A stretch of DNA of 64,000 nt from positions 62,001-126,000 of the forward strand of contig JANQPL010000005.1 in assembly GCA_028289425.1 (NCBI GenBank). The letters run 5' to 3'. The stretch is from Alphaproteobacteria bacterium (GTDB taxonomy: Bacteria; Pseudomonadota; Alphaproteobacteria; JANQMY01). Every line of letters begins with the position of its first letter. The first letter of the stretch is position 1. Under the pieces are notes generated by a model. That model saw only the letters and a program-made list of their open reading frames with translations, was not told where the DNA came from and ran no database searches. Positions 45,497 to 55,129 of the stretch are shown piece by piece. A program made the position numbers and the translations under genes.

Positions 45497-46363
45497 ATGC
45501 CATTAGTCTTACGCAAGATGAATCGTCTCACCGGAGCTTGGGGCCACTTCCAACGCATTTTGATTGCCGCAGCTCTTCTTATTCAAATCAGCTCAAGCCT
45601 TGCCCAAGCCGAGGAGAGCCGAGACAATCCCGCCTTGTTTGGCTTGGAAATCGCGGAGAGAACAAAGCAACAAGAATCGGGCTTTATAAGCAGTGAAGCC
45701 CGATTGATCATGACACTGATGGATGCCTCCGGTAATACCAGCACACGGGAGCTGCGCCAAAAAGTGCTTGAGATGTCTGAGCCAGACATCGGCGACAAAT
45801 CCTTGCTGGTGTTCGACCGGCCGCGCGACGTGTCCGGCACAGCATTGTTGACGCATGCGAAAATTATCGAACCGGACGATCAGTGGCTTTATCTGCCTTC
45901 GCTGCGGCGCGTAAAGCGCATCGCATCCGCCAACAAATCGGGGCCATTCGTTGGAAGCGAGTTTGCCTTTGAAGATCTCTCAAGCCAGGAAGTGGGCAAG
46001 TTTGAGTATCTTTGGCTGCGCGACGAAGCATGCCCGGCGCCGGTTGACGACCGGACTTGCTTTGTCATCGAACGGAAACCCCTGTATCCAAATTCCGGGT
46101 ATGTAAGACAGGTCGCCTGGGTTGACCAACAGGATTTTCTCATCCGGCAGATCGACTATTACAATCGCCGCAACGTACATAGCAAATCGCTGACGCTCAG
46201 CGACTATCGTCAGTATGGCGACACGTTTTGGCGTTCCCATGATTTGTTTATGATCAATCTTGTGTCCGGCAAAAAAACCCGATTGACATGGCAAAGTTTC
46301 GAATTTGATACCGGTCTTACGGAATCCGATTTCGATCAAGCAAGCTTGCGACAAGTACGTTAG
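45497..46363 (+). CDS. outer membrane lipoprotein-sorting protein (LolA-like)
   Basis: A 288-residue exported protein. The signal peptide ends near LAQAEES (about residue 39 from ATG 45497; a second ATG at 45518 gives a more usual signal). The mature domain is the LolA-like beta half-barrel, with LLVFDRPRDVSGTALLTH and WLYLPSLRRVKRI typical of the PF17131-like group. These proteins are often found with RND/MMPL exporters and may carry lipids or hopanoids between membranes; no exporter is adjacent here. It converges on the diiron protein gene. Confidence 0.82.
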   Translation: MPLVLRKMNRLTGAWGHFQRILIAAALLIQISSSLAQAEESRDNPALFGLEIAERTKQQESGFISSEARLIMTLMDASGNTSTRELRQKVLEMSEPDIGDKSLLVFDRPRDVSGTALLTHAKIIEPDDQWLYLPSLRRVKRIASANKSGPFVGSEFAFEDLSSQEVGKFEYLWLRDEACPAPVDDRTCFVIERKPLYPNSGYVRQVAWVDQQDFLIRQIDYYNRRNVHSKSLTLSDYRQYGDTFWRSHDLFMINLVSGKKTRLTWQSFEFDTGLTESDFDQASLRQVR

Positions 46364-46390
46364 AAAAAAGGGCCGCGCAATTGGCGGCCC
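46364..46390 (-). terminator. intrinsic terminator of the diiron protein gene
   Basis: GGGCCGC (46370-46376) and GCGGCCC (46384-46390) pair around a 7-base loop. On the minus strand a U-run follows (A-run 46364-46369), so it ends the 46416-47537 gene and sits directly after the stop of the convergent gene. Confidence 0.82.
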
Positions 46391-46415
46391 TTCCTCATTC
46401 GGTTGGGAAAGAAAA

Positions 46416-47537
46416 CTATTCGGCAGCGAGGATCTGGCCCGCAAGCCCTTCCGCACCCCCATTGATACTCTTCAAATAATGGATTCCCGCTTCGGCAATG
46501 GAATCGCCCGGCATGGTGTCGCCCTCGGCGTGAAGTTCTTCCATGTCCACATAGGCTGCATATTTCGGGGCCGTGCGTTCCGTAATGATTCCGGCCCGCA
46601 GCAAGGTGCGGATAAGAACCCTGAAAATGTTTGTGCTGCTTTGCATGCGCGTACGCATATGATCGTCCGTCATCGCTTCCATGATGGCCCCCTGAGCCCA
46701 CTGCCAATCGATGCCAAATTCTTCGTAGATATACGCTTTCTGCTTGGGGTCCGCGCTATTGTGAAGGAGCGTCAAGAAGACTTGGCAGGCCCAATCTTCG
46801 ATTAGCTCACGTTCCGCAGGATCCAGCTTCGGCACGGTACGATCCGCCCAGATCTTGCCGAATTTGTGATGGAAAGCCTCATCGGTCATGACTAATTGGA
46901 TCATGCGTTTCAACACAGGGTCGTGCGTCTTCTCATACAGGGTCGAGAAGATGCCCATGGCGAGACCTTCCAAAACCATCTGCATGCCAACCAGTTTCTT
47001 CCAAACCAACGGGCTGCCGACCATATCGACCAACAAATCCTTCAGCACCGGGCCGATCGGCCGCGGCTTCCCCCAGCGCGATTTGATGTATTGGGTGAAG
47101 GCGGTGACGTGGCGCGCCTCTTCCCGCGTTTGGTTGGCAGCGTATTCCTGCGCGCCCGGATCTTTCAAAATATGGCACAGGCTGGCGGACAAGTTCAGCG
47201 CACCTTGTTCACCGTGTAGAATGCCGGACATGGTAATCCGAACGCTTTCATTGAGCAGCCGCGTCTTCTGCTTCTGATCAAGCTTGTCCACGATCGCAGA
47301 CGAAAAATCGATCACGAAGGTTTCCGGCATCAGATATTCGTTCTCGAGATCGAACGGCTGGCCAAAGTCCACATACTTCGGATCGAGCGGATCCCAAAAA
47401 TGATCGTGGGTGGCGGAGATAATCTTATCGAAGGCGGTCGACCGCGCACCATATCGATCCACTTCCATCATGGCGGCAAAGTCATCCGGGTGAACGGCTT
47501 CGTATGCGGGATCGATCGTCAAATTCGACTGGGTCAT
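46416..47537 (-). CDS. ferritin-like diiron-site protein
   Basis: A 373-residue all-helical protein. Glu and His ligands can be seen in GEQGAL, REEARHVTAF (ExxH), the middle EGLAMG and DEAFHHKFG (ExxH), a pattern of two EX2H helices with extra Glu, as in ferritin-like diiron oxygenases. It resembles acyl-ACP desaturase-like and AurF-like proteins only in outline, so the reaction (hydroxylation, desaturation or N-oxidation) is open. ATG 47537 has GGAGGAA upstream. It is divergent from the acyl-CoA synthetase and may act on the same acyl substrate. Confidence 0.8.
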   Translation of the reverse strand: MTQSNLTIDPAYEAVHPDDFAAMMEVDRYGARSTAFDKIISATHDHFWDPLDPKYVDFGQPFDLENEYLMPETFVIDFSSAIVDKLDQKQKTRLLNESVRITMSGILHGEQGALNLSASLCHILKDPGAQEYAANQTREEARHVTAFTQYIKSRWGKPRPIGPVLKDLLVDMVGSPLVWKKLVGMQMVLEGLAMGIFSTLYEKTHDPVLKRMIQLVMTDEAFHHKFGKIWADRTVPKLDPAERELIEDWACQVFLTLLHNSADPKQKAYIYEEFGIDWQWAQGAIMEAMTDDHMRTRMQSSTNIFRVLIRTLLRAGIITERTAPKYAAYVDMEELHAEGDTMPGDSIAEAGIHYLKSINGGAEGLAGQILAAE

Positions 47538-47769
47538 GAGAATTCCTCCAAATGCCAGCGGCTTGGGCGTGTCTTTGGCGCCCTTATTTTTTCAACGCTG
47601 GTCTATTCCGTTCGCCACCATAGTCCCGCATGACTGACAAATTATCAATAAGAATTCCTATTGAATCCCCGCGCGATTTCCTGTTGACCTAGCGAAATCT
47701 GAGGATTTGATAACCCAATAGATCGCCAATCAAAGGCGGCTTCCACACGTTACAATTCAGGGAGGCATC

Positions 47770-49407
47770 ATGGTCGACTACCATTTCGCGACGGCTTGGG
47801 AAGCTTTGGCCGACGCACACAAAGACAAGACGGTTCTGGTACATGGCGACAGATCGGTCTCCTGGGCCGATTACGACGCCCGCGCGGCGCGCATCGCGAC
47901 AGCGCTTATTGAGGCCGGTCTTAAGCCCGACTCCAAATTCGGCCTTTACCTCTACAACAGTCCGGAATATTTGGAAGCCCAATATGGCGGCTTCAAAATG
48001 CGCGGCGTACCAATCAATGTGAATTATCGGTATACGGAGGATGAGCTTGTTTATCTTCTGGAAAATTCGGATTCAGAGGCGTTGTTCTTCCACGCGACTT
48101 TTGCCGACCGTGTGGCGGCAATAAAACACAAGCTAAGCGGCATCAAGCTTTTCGTTGAGGTAGCGGACGGTTCCGGCCAGCATCTTGACGATGCTGTTGA
48201 GTTTGAGAAGCTCATTGAGTCAAATGATCCCATGCCGCGCATCGAGCGGCCGGCATCTGACATCTACATGTTATACACGGGCGGCACCACCGGCATGCCC
48301 AAAGGCGTCATGTACACGCAAGGTACGTTGGCGGAAGGGTTTATGCTTGGATACGATTTCCGCGGCTTTCCCAGACCCGAAACGCTTGAAGACCTGGTTG
48401 ATGCGTCTCAGAAAGTGCATGAGGCGGGCGCAAAACCAACCAGCCTTGTTTGTTGTCCGCTGATGCATGGCACGGGCATGTGGGTCGGCGCCATGATCCC
48501 CATGATGTTGGGGGGGACCGTCATCACCATGCCAAACGTCCATTTCGATGCCGATCTCGTTTGGCGAAATGTGGAACACCACAAGGCAACCGACGTGACG
48601 ATTGTGGGCGATGCCTTTGCAAAACCCATGTTGCAGGCGCTGGACACTGCGGTTGAGAGCGGAACGCCGTATGACATCTCTTCCGTGGGGCTCATCATCA
48701 GCTCCGGCGTGATGTGGACGGCCCCGGTCAAGGAGGGATTGCTGAAACATGGCGCCATGATGCTTGCCGACATGATGGGGTCGACAGAAGGCGCCATGGG
48801 CCAGCAAATCACGTCCCGCGACATGCCTGCCAAAACGGCCAAGTTCGAGCTGGGCGAAAACGTGCGCGTCTTCACCGAGGACGGCAAAGAGGTCACCCCC
48901 GGTTCCGGAGAAATCGGAATGATCGCCACATCCGGAAATGTGCCCGTGGGCTATTACAAAGATCCCGAAAAAAGTGCGCGCACCTTCAAAGAATTGAACG
49001 GGGTGCGCTACAGTTTCCCGGGCGACTTCGCGCAAGTGGAAGCCGATGGCACCATCACCCTTCTTGGGCGGGGTTCTGTTTGTATCAACACGGCCGGCGA
49101 AAAGGTTTTTCCCGAAGAGGTGGAAGAAGCCCTTAAATCTCATCCCAGCGTAGACGACTGCCTGGTGGTGGGCATTCCCGATGACCGGTTTGGCGAGCGG
49201 GTGACGGCTGTCGCGTCATGCAATGAGGGCGGGACAATCAATGTCGAGACATTGATCGAACACTCCCGAACCAAACTGGCTGGATACAAACTGCCCAAAT
49301 CAATCATTCCCGTCGACACCGTAAAGCGTGCGCCCAACGGCAAGGCTGACTACAAATGGGCAAAGCGGACGGCAGCAGAAGCGTTGGGCGTCAGGTTGCC
49401 GGGCTAG
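47770..49407 (+). CDS. acyl-CoA synthetase (AMP-forming)
   Basis: A 545-residue ANL superfamily ligase. The P-loop YTGGTTGMPKGV lies near residues 175-186. The A8 hinge follows GDFAQVEADGTITLLGRG, and Lys of APNGKADYKW near the end is the adenylation lysine. It should activate a fatty or aromatic acid to its CoA thioester; FadD3-like and FcsA-like enzymes are the closest types. ATG 47770 follows GGGAGG. It is divergent from the diiron protein and convergent with the Rieske-ThDP gene. Confidence 0.92.
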   Translation: MVDYHFATAWEALADAHKDKTVLVHGDRSVSWADYDARAARIATALIEAGLKPDSKFGLYLYNSPEYLEAQYGGFKMRGVPINVNYRYTEDELVYLLENSDSEALFFHATFADRVAAIKHKLSGIKLFVEVADGSGQHLDDAVEFEKLIESNDPMPRIERPASDIYMLYTGGTTGMPKGVMYTQGTLAEGFMLGYDFRGFPRPETLEDLVDASQKVHEAGAKPTSLVCCPLMHGTGMWVGAMIPMMLGGTVITMPNVHFDADLVWRNVEHHKATDVTIVGDAFAKPMLQALDTAVESGTPYDISSVGLIISSGVMWTAPVKEGLLKHGAMMLADMMGSTEGAMGQQITSRDMPAKTAKFELGENVRVFTEDGKEVTPGSGEIGMIATSGNVPVGYYKDPEKSARTFKELNGVRYSFPGDFAQVEADGTITLLGRGSVCINTAGEKVFPEEVEEALKSHPSVDDCLVVGIPDDRFGERVTAVASCNEGGTINVETLIEHSRTKLAGYKLPKSIIPVDTVKRAPNGKADYKWAKRTAAEALGVRLPG

Positions 49408-49442
49408 CGAGGTATTTGCGGCAGACTGTAAAGCAGCCGTTG

Positions 49443-51431
49443 CTACACCAGGTCAGCGTCCGTGATGATTTCAACCAAGGCTGGACCTTTGTAGTCGAGC
49501 GCCTTCTTGATCGCGTCTTCCAATGCGGCGGCCTCTGTTACCCGCTCACCATGGCCACCACAGGCACGGGCGAACGCGGAGAAGCTTAGATTGTGGAGTG
49601 ACGTTTGCCAGACCGGCCATTCGCCAGCCTTCTGCTCCTTCGTAATTTTACCCAGCTCGCTGTTGTTCAACAGGATGTGCGTGATGTCCATGCCGTATTT
49701 GACGGCCGTAGTGAATTCCATCGCATACTGACCAAACCCGCCGTCGCCGCTGACCGAAATCACCTTCCGTTCCTTCATGTCGTCGAAATCCTGGGTCGCA
49801 GCCCAGGCACCCATGGCTGCCGGAAACCCAAATCCGATCGATCCCAGATAACCGGACATAAGAACCGATTGCCCACTGCATTCGAAGTACCGCCCGAAAG
49901 AATAGGTGTTGTTGCCCACATCCACCGAAATGATTGCATCGGCGGGCGCCAGCTTAGTCAAGGCGGCGAAGATCGACGACGAATTAACCCCATGGCCGTG
50001 ATCGTCAGACAGACGGCTTGCTTTTTCATCACGCCAGATTGACCAGCGCTCCGCAATTTCCCGCAGTTGATCTTCCACCTGCAATTTTTTGGGCAGCTGG
50101 TGGCAAATCATCTCGGCCGTGGCCCCGATTTCACCCCAGACCGGCACATCGACGGCGTGAAACTTGCCTAGATGCATACGGTCGAAGTCCACCTGAACGA
50201 TCCGTTTCGACGGTTCGATGCCCGTATGGTTGGAGAACGATGTACCGAACGCCAAAATCAGATCGCACTCATTCATGAACCAACTGGCAATCGGCGTGCC
50301 CGAACGTCCCAACACGCCGGCGGCATGGGGGTGAGTGTCCGGGATCTGCCCTTTCGCTTTGAACGTTGTCAGAACCGGCGCCTTTAGCGCTTCGGCCAGT
50401 TCAATGACCTTTGCCATCGCGCCCTTCGCGCCATAGCCCACAACGATGATGGGCCGCTTGGCCCGCCCGATTTCCTCAAGCGCCGCATCGAGAGACTCCT
50501 TTGGCGGGCTGATATCCACAGGTCCGATGCGCCCATCGGGACCGGAGGCCGGCGTTTCACCGGCCGGAACGGTCTGCACATCGTCGGGGAAAATCAAATG
50601 GGCCACATCGCGGTTCACGATGGCATTCTTGCAAGCCAGCGTCATCAGCTCTGCATGGTTGGAGCTATGAAGCACCGTCTGACTGAACTGGGCAACCGGC
50701 GCGAAAGCCGCCGCTAGATCGATATCTTGAAATGCGCCTGGACCGAACACCTGCACCTGGACTTGACCGGTCAGTGCCAGCACCGGCGCCCGGTCCACCT
50801 TCGCATCCCACAGACCCGTGATGAGATTTGTCGCCCCCGGTCCTGCAATTGTGAGGCACGATGCGGGCCGCCCCGACGCTTTTGCATAACCGGAACAGGC
50901 AAAGGCTGCGGCGCCTTCGTGACGAATGCCGTAATAGCTTAGATTCCCGGCCGCCTCTTGCAAACGCAGCGCATCCGCCAGGCCCAAATTAGAGTGCCCC
51001 ACCATGCCGAAAGTGGTCCGTACACCCCAATTCACCATGGTCTCGGCCATCACATCGGTGACGGTGCGTTCATGGGGCGGCTCCGCCGGAATACCCACAT
51101 AGATGCCGTCCGGCCGTACATCCGTCGCGAACATTTCCTGGCCCGTATCTTCATGGCCACCAGGCGGCTTGCCCGTCAGCGGATCGAAATCCCACCCATG
51201 CCACGGACAGCGCAACCAGCATTGGTCCTCGATCCCTTCTTCGATTGATCCTTCGCCCAACGGTCCGCCCTGATGCGGGCAACGATTGTCCATGGCCGCG
51301 TATTGACCTTGGAAATGCACCAGCGCCAGTGTTTTCGTGCCGGCCGTAACCGTCATCACCCGGCCGTCCGGCAGACTGTCCGGCTCCGCGACTTTGTGCC
51401 AGTCCAAATCCTGTTGAGCCGTTGCGGTCAT
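49443..51431 (-). CDS. Rieske [2Fe-2S] - ThDP-dependent enzyme fusion
   Basis: A 662-residue protein that joins two domains. Residues 1-118 form a Rieske ferredoxin-type domain with Cys51/His53 (CPHQG) and Cys75/His78 (CPWHG). Residues 125-662 are a complete thiamine diphosphate enzyme of the acetolactate synthase/pyruvate oxidase family, with the activating Glu172 in RHEGAAAF, a middle domain, and GDGG (562-565) to NN (589-590) binding ThDP-Mg. One reading frame covers both without a stop. ATG 51431 has GGGGAAG upstream. The fusion suggests electron transfer from or to the ThDP intermediate. The PaaI thioesterase gene lies downstream of its promoter side on the same strand. Confidence 0.88.
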   Translation of the reverse strand: MTATAQQDLDWHKVAEPDSLPDGRVMTVTAGTKTLALVHFQGQYAAMDNRCPHQGGPLGEGSIEEGIEDQCWLRCPWHGWDFDPLTGKPPGGHEDTGQEMFATDVRPDGIYVGIPAEPPHERTVTDVMAETMVNWGVRTTFGMVGHSNLGLADALRLQEAAGNLSYYGIRHEGAAAFACSGYAKASGRPASCLTIAGPGATNLITGLWDAKVDRAPVLALTGQVQVQVFGPGAFQDIDLAAAFAPVAQFSQTVLHSSNHAELMTLACKNAIVNRDVAHLIFPDDVQTVPAGETPASGPDGRIGPVDISPPKESLDAALEEIGRAKRPIIVVGYGAKGAMAKVIELAEALKAPVLTTFKAKGQIPDTHPHAAGVLGRSGTPIASWFMNECDLILAFGTSFSNHTGIEPSKRIVQVDFDRMHLGKFHAVDVPVWGEIGATAEMICHQLPKKLQVEDQLREIAERWSIWRDEKASRLSDDHGHGVNSSSIFAALTKLAPADAIISVDVGNNTYSFGRYFECSGQSVLMSGYLGSIGFGFPAAMGAWAATQDFDDMKERKVISVSGDGGFGQYAMEFTTAVKYGMDITHILLNNSELGKITKEQKAGEWPVWQTSLHNLSFSAFARACGGHGERVTEAAALEDAIKKALDYKGPALVEIITDADLV

Positions 51432-51689
51432 GGCATCTTCCCCTTTCAACTGCGCCGCAGGGCGGCCGTGGTCAGCACCCGGCACCAATCGGTAGCGCTT
51501 ACGGAAACGTGAAAAAAATCCGGAAACCATCCGGCCCCCAACAGATTGCCGTGTGAACACGGCTATTGCTTGAATGGGGGCGACACTAGCGTAGCGAATT
51601 TCGCACGCCAAAACACATTTAGTTGGGTTTTCTTGACTGCGTCACAGGGGACGGGTTGCGCAAAAACTAGGCAGCCGACCGGTCCGTCA

Positions 51690-52106
51690 CTAGCGCGGGT
51701 TGATCCATTGTCCGGTCGCTGATCCTTTGGCGATCAGAGTGCCGTCCGGATCGGTGAGGCGCCCTTCCATGAACATGACGCTCTTGCCGGTGCGTACCAC
51801 GCACCCTTCTGCGCGGTAGGTGGTGCCCGGTTGGGCAGATTTAAGGAAAGAGATTTTGATTTCCAGAGTCGTCATGGAGCGTTCGCCTTTGGCGGACGCA
51901 ATCGCCGCCCGCGCCATGGCCGTATCGAGCCAGCCGGTGACAAATCCGCCTTGCACCACGCCGCCCGAATGGCACATTTCGGGCCGCGGGGTGAACTCGA
52001 CAACCGCGCGGCCATTGTCTGCGTCGTATTCAATGACACGGCCGTCCCCCATCGCCGTAAGCAGAGAGTCGTCGATCGCCTTGATTTCGTCGTCAATTGT
52101 CGTCAT
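51690..52106 (-). CDS. PaaI family thioesterase
   Basis: A 138-residue hotdog-fold protein. The characteristic stretch reads CHSGGVVQGGFVTGWLDTAMARAA, with the helix that holds the catalytic Asp in PaaI enzymes, and the later LEIKISFLKSAQPG strand. It hydrolyses an acyl- or aryl-CoA. It starts at ATG 52106 and lies 258 bases upstream of the Rieske-ThDP gene on the same strand, so co-transcription is possible but not shown. It is divergent from the small unknown gene at 52255. Confidence 0.88.
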   Translation of the reverse strand: MTTIDDEIKAIDDSLLTAMGDGRVIEYDADNGRAVVEFTPRPEMCHSGGVVQGGFVTGWLDTAMARAAIASAKGERSMTTLEIKISFLKSAQPGTTYRAEGCVVRTGKSVMFMEGRLTDPDGTLIAKGSATGQWINPR

Positions 52107-52254
52107 TTGACCGATCCCCTGTTCGGATTTTTGTTGGATGTTGCGTTCGGTAAATATTTCGCTTGCGCAATTTCAAAAGTCTCTATTGTTTAACTGTCGC
52201 ACTGGCGTTGGTCTCAGATCCAACGCTCTCCGAAACGACAATTTTGGTGATGCG

Positions 52255-52584
52255 ATGAAACCCAAAAAATCAACCGACATCTATGTGGACCTTCCCGACG
52301 GTATTTCACGAAAGCAAATCATGGGCGTGGTGGAGCGCGCGGCCGCTGCCGCTGGGCTCTACATTTCTCATATCGGCGGCTATTCCCGGCGTAAATATCC
52401 GGGTTCTGTCCATTGGCATTTCAAACGGGACAAATCCGAACGCGGCTTGATCGACGCCACCTATTGGGATGTTAAATCCTTGCTGTGGCTCATGATCCGC
52501 CACCGGGAACCCGAATGGGTTCACAAGACGGCACCCAGGCTCAAGCGGGCCCTTCAAGCCGAGCTGAAGACACTGATGCTTTGA
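52255..52584 (+). CDS. small protein of unknown function
   Basis: A 109-residue basic, cytoplasmic protein that I do not recognise. The N-terminus (TDIYVDLPDGISRKQIMGVVERAAAAAGLYI) looks like a beta-strand followed by a long helix. The middle has a GGYSRRKYPGSVHWHFKRDK segment with many Arg/His/Lys, which could bind nucleic acid; this is inference. It starts at ATG 52255 with GGTGA upstream. It converges on the aldehyde dehydrogenase gene, with a hairpin between the two. Confidence 0.6.
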   Translation: MKPKKSTDIYVDLPDGISRKQIMGVVERAAAAAGLYISHIGGYSRRKYPGSVHWHFKRDKSERGLIDATYWDVKSLLWLMIRHREPEWVHKTAPRLKRALQAELKTLML

Positions 52585-52644
52585 TGGGTCACACGATCTC
52601 ATAGACTTAATCTGTATGGGATAGGAATCACTCCCTACACGATT

Positions 52645-52673
52645 GGGGCAGCCTCTTGTTCAGAGGCCGCCCC
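52645..52673. terminator. hairpin between convergent genes
   Basis: GGGGC-A-GCCTCT and AGAGGC-C-GCCCC pair over 11 bp with one mismatch and a 5-base loop. No U-run follows on either strand, so it may be a weak or Rho-assisted terminator for the convergent genes around it. Confidence 0.45.
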
Positions 52674-52706
52674 GACGCGATCTGTCAATGTTTCAGAGTT
52701 GGACGA

Positions 52707-54137
52707 TTACGCCGCTTCGTAGCCCAGCACGGCCTTCACTTCCAGGAATTCCTCGAGGCCAAACTCGCCCCATTCCCTGCCATTGCCGGATTGCTTGTAA
52801 CCGCCGAACGGAGCGTTGAAGTCCGGGCCCGCACCGTTCAAGTGAACGTTGCCGGTGCGCAGTTTCGAAGCAACTTCCCGCGCATGATCGATGCTGCCCG
52901 ATTGCACGTAGCCGGACAAACCGTAGACCGTATCGTTCGCCATACGGATGGCTTCTTCTTCCGACTTATAGGGCAGGATCGACAGCACAGGACCGAAGAT
53001 TTCTTCCCGCGCAATCGTCATGTCATTGGTGACATTGGCGAACACGGTCGGGCGCACGAAGTAGCCCTTGTTCAAACCATCGGGACGCCCAGTGCCGCCG
53101 GCAACCAGCGTTGCACCTTCGTCGATGCCCTTCTGGATTAGGTCCTGGATCTTGTTGTACTGCACTTCGCTGACAACCGGTCCGATGTTGGTGCCTTCCG
53201 CGAACGGATCGCCGACCTGAACGCCTTCGGCCGCCACTTTGGCAATCTGCATTGCTTCATCATGCTGCTTTTCGGAAACGAACATGCGTGTCGGGGCGTT
53301 ACAGGATTGGCCGCTGTTCATCACCACCTGCTGTACGCCACCGGAGACCGCTGCGTTCAAATCAGCATCTTCGAGGACAATGTTGGCCGATTTGCCGCCA
53401 AGCTCCTGAGCCACACGCTTGACCGTATCGGCGGCGGACTTGGCAACCAAAATGCCCGCGCGCGTCGATCCGGTAAATGACATCATGTCGATTCCGGGGT
53501 GCGCTGACAGGGCTTCGCCGACGGTCGGGCCGTCGCCGTTCACCAGATTGAACACGCCTTTCGGAACGCCTGCATCATCCAAGATCTCGGTGAGCAGGAT
53601 GGCGTTAAGGGGAGCAACGTCGCTTGGCTTCAAGACCATGGTGCATCCCACGGCCAGGGCCGGCGCGACCTTACAGGCGATCTGATTGATCGGCCAATTC
53701 CAAGGCGTGATGAAACCGCAAACGCCGACCGGTTCTTTGGCGATCAGCGTTTTGCCCTTCACTTCCTCAAATTGGTAGTCGCTGAGGATCTGTGCCGCAG
53801 TCCCAAAATGCGCCGCGCCTAATGTTGCTTGTGCTGCTTTGGAGAGCCAAATCGGCGCGCCCATTTCCGTAGAGATAACTTCGGCGATGTCGTCCTGTCT
53901 TTTCTGATAAGCGCCGATGATGCTTTGCAGCAGTTCTAGTCGCTCATTCTTGGAGGTCCGGGAGAAGCTCTCGAACGCCTTTCGCGCTGCATCGACCGCT
54001 TTGTCTACGTCGGCCTTGCTGCCCAGGCTAATCTTGCCACAAGGTTCCTCGGTCGCCGGGTTAATCACATCCAGCGTTTTTGGCGTTGCGGGATCGACCC
54101 ATTCGCCATTGATATAGAATTGGAGATGTTCCCTCAT
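52707..54137 (-). CDS. aldehyde dehydrogenase family protein
   Basis: A 476-residue NAD(P)+-dependent aldehyde dehydrogenase. The catalytic Cys lies in SGQSCNAPTRM, the general-base Glu in QELGGKSANIV, the oxyanion Asn in FITPWNWPINQ, and the cofactor site in FTGSTRAGI. The aldehyde substrate is unknown. ATG 54137 has GAGGAA upstream; an in-frame extension to 54302 is rejected. It is followed upstream by the SDR gene (54341-55129) on the same strand, 203 bases away, so an alcohol-to-aldehyde-to-acid pair is plausible. Confidence 0.93.
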   Translation of the reverse strand: MREHLQFYINGEWVDPATPKTLDVINPATEEPCGKISLGSKADVDKAVDAARKAFESFSRTSKNERLELLQSIIGAYQKRQDDIAEVISTEMGAPIWLSKAAQATLGAAHFGTAAQILSDYQFEEVKGKTLIAKEPVGVCGFITPWNWPINQIACKVAPALAVGCTMVLKPSDVAPLNAILLTEILDDAGVPKGVFNLVNGDGPTVGEALSAHPGIDMMSFTGSTRAGILVAKSAADTVKRVAQELGGKSANIVLEDADLNAAVSGGVQQVVMNSGQSCNAPTRMFVSEKQHDEAMQIAKVAAEGVQVGDPFAEGTNIGPVVSEVQYNKIQDLIQKGIDEGATLVAGGTGRPDGLNKGYFVRPTVFANVTNDMTIAREEIFGPVLSILPYKSEEEAIRMANDTVYGLSGYVQSGSIDHAREVASKLRTGNVHLNGAGPDFNAPFGGYKQSGNGREWGEFGLEEFLEVKAVLGYEAA

Positions 54138-54340
54138 GGTCTTCCTCTCTTTCGGCCTCGAGTTTGGTTGGTGAAATCGGCGGGTCTCTGTCCTGATGAT
54201 CCCTCGGATCTGCCCGTTGACCGAGGTTATAGCAGCACTTCGCCCGCCACTAGAAGCCCCAATTCCGAACAGACATGCAGAGCACGCGGGCGCGATTGTC
54301 AAATCCGATCAAATCGAAAATCTGGCAAAGGAACGCTACG

Positions 54341-55129
54341 TCACTGTGCGGTATAGCCGCCATCCACCACCAACTCTGTCCCGGTCACGAAGGACGCCTC
54401 GTCGGATGCCAAGAACAGCACAGCGTTGGCGATCTCCGATGCCTGGCCCATACGTCCGATTGGGTGCCTAAGAGTGATCATCTCCAACACTTCTTCCGGC
54501 GTTTGTTCGCCTTCTCGCGCGGCAATGCTCACCACGCCATCTGTCACCAGTGGCGTCTTGATATAGCCGGGGTGAATCGAATTGACCCGAATGGCATACC
54601 CGTTCTGCGCACATTCCAATGCCACCACCTTGGTCAGCAAGCGTACGCCCCCCTTGGCTGCATTGTAGGACCCGCTGCCCGGATTCCCCACAATCCCCAT
54701 GATCGAGGACACGTTGATGATGCTGCCCCCATGAGTTTTCATCGCTCGCACACCGTGTTTGCAGCCGAGAAAAACGCTGTCGAGATCCACGGCGATCACG
54801 TGGCGCCACTCTTCGAAGTCCATTTCCTCAACATGCTCGCCATTGGGTGCGATGCCTGCGTTGTTCACCAGAATGGAAACCTCCCCGAAAGCTTCCCTCG
54901 TCTGCGCAAGCACTGACTCCCATTGCGCCTCGACGACAACGTCCTGTGCAAGACTGATCGCACGGCCGCCGTCGCTTGTTATCTCGCTGGCCACCCGCGC
55001 AACTGCGTCCGCATCAAGATCGGTCAGGGCAACAGCCGCTCCTTCGCGCGCCATGAGACGTGCACATTCCGCACCGATACCACTACCCGCCCCCGTAATA
55101 AGCCCAACTTTGTTCTTCAGCCTTGCCAT
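54341..55129 (-). CDS. SDR family oxidoreductase
   Basis: A 262-residue classical SDR with [10 protein letters not shown] near residues 11-20, NNAGIAP in the middle and YNAAK as the catalytic Tyr/Lys. The C-terminus VTGTELVVDGGYTAQ matches the cyclohexanol/3-beta-hydroxysteroid-type group. ATG 55129 has a weak GAG upstream. It is placed just before an aldehyde dehydrogenase on the same strand and is divergent from the MDR oxidoreductase, which suggests one catabolic set. Confidence 0.88.
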   Translation of the reverse strand: MARLKNKVGLITGAGSGIGAECARLMAREGAAVALTDLDADAVARVASEITSDGGRAISLAQDVVVEAQWESVLAQTREAFGEVSILVNNAGIAPNGEHVEEMDFEEWRHVIAVDLDSVFLGCKHGVRAMKTHGGSIINVSSIMGIVGNPGSGSYNAAKGGVRLLTKVVALECAQNGYAIRVNSIHPGYIKTPLVTDGVVSIAAREGEQTPEEVLEMITLRHPIGRMGQASEIANAVLFLASDEASFVTGTELVVDGGYTAQ

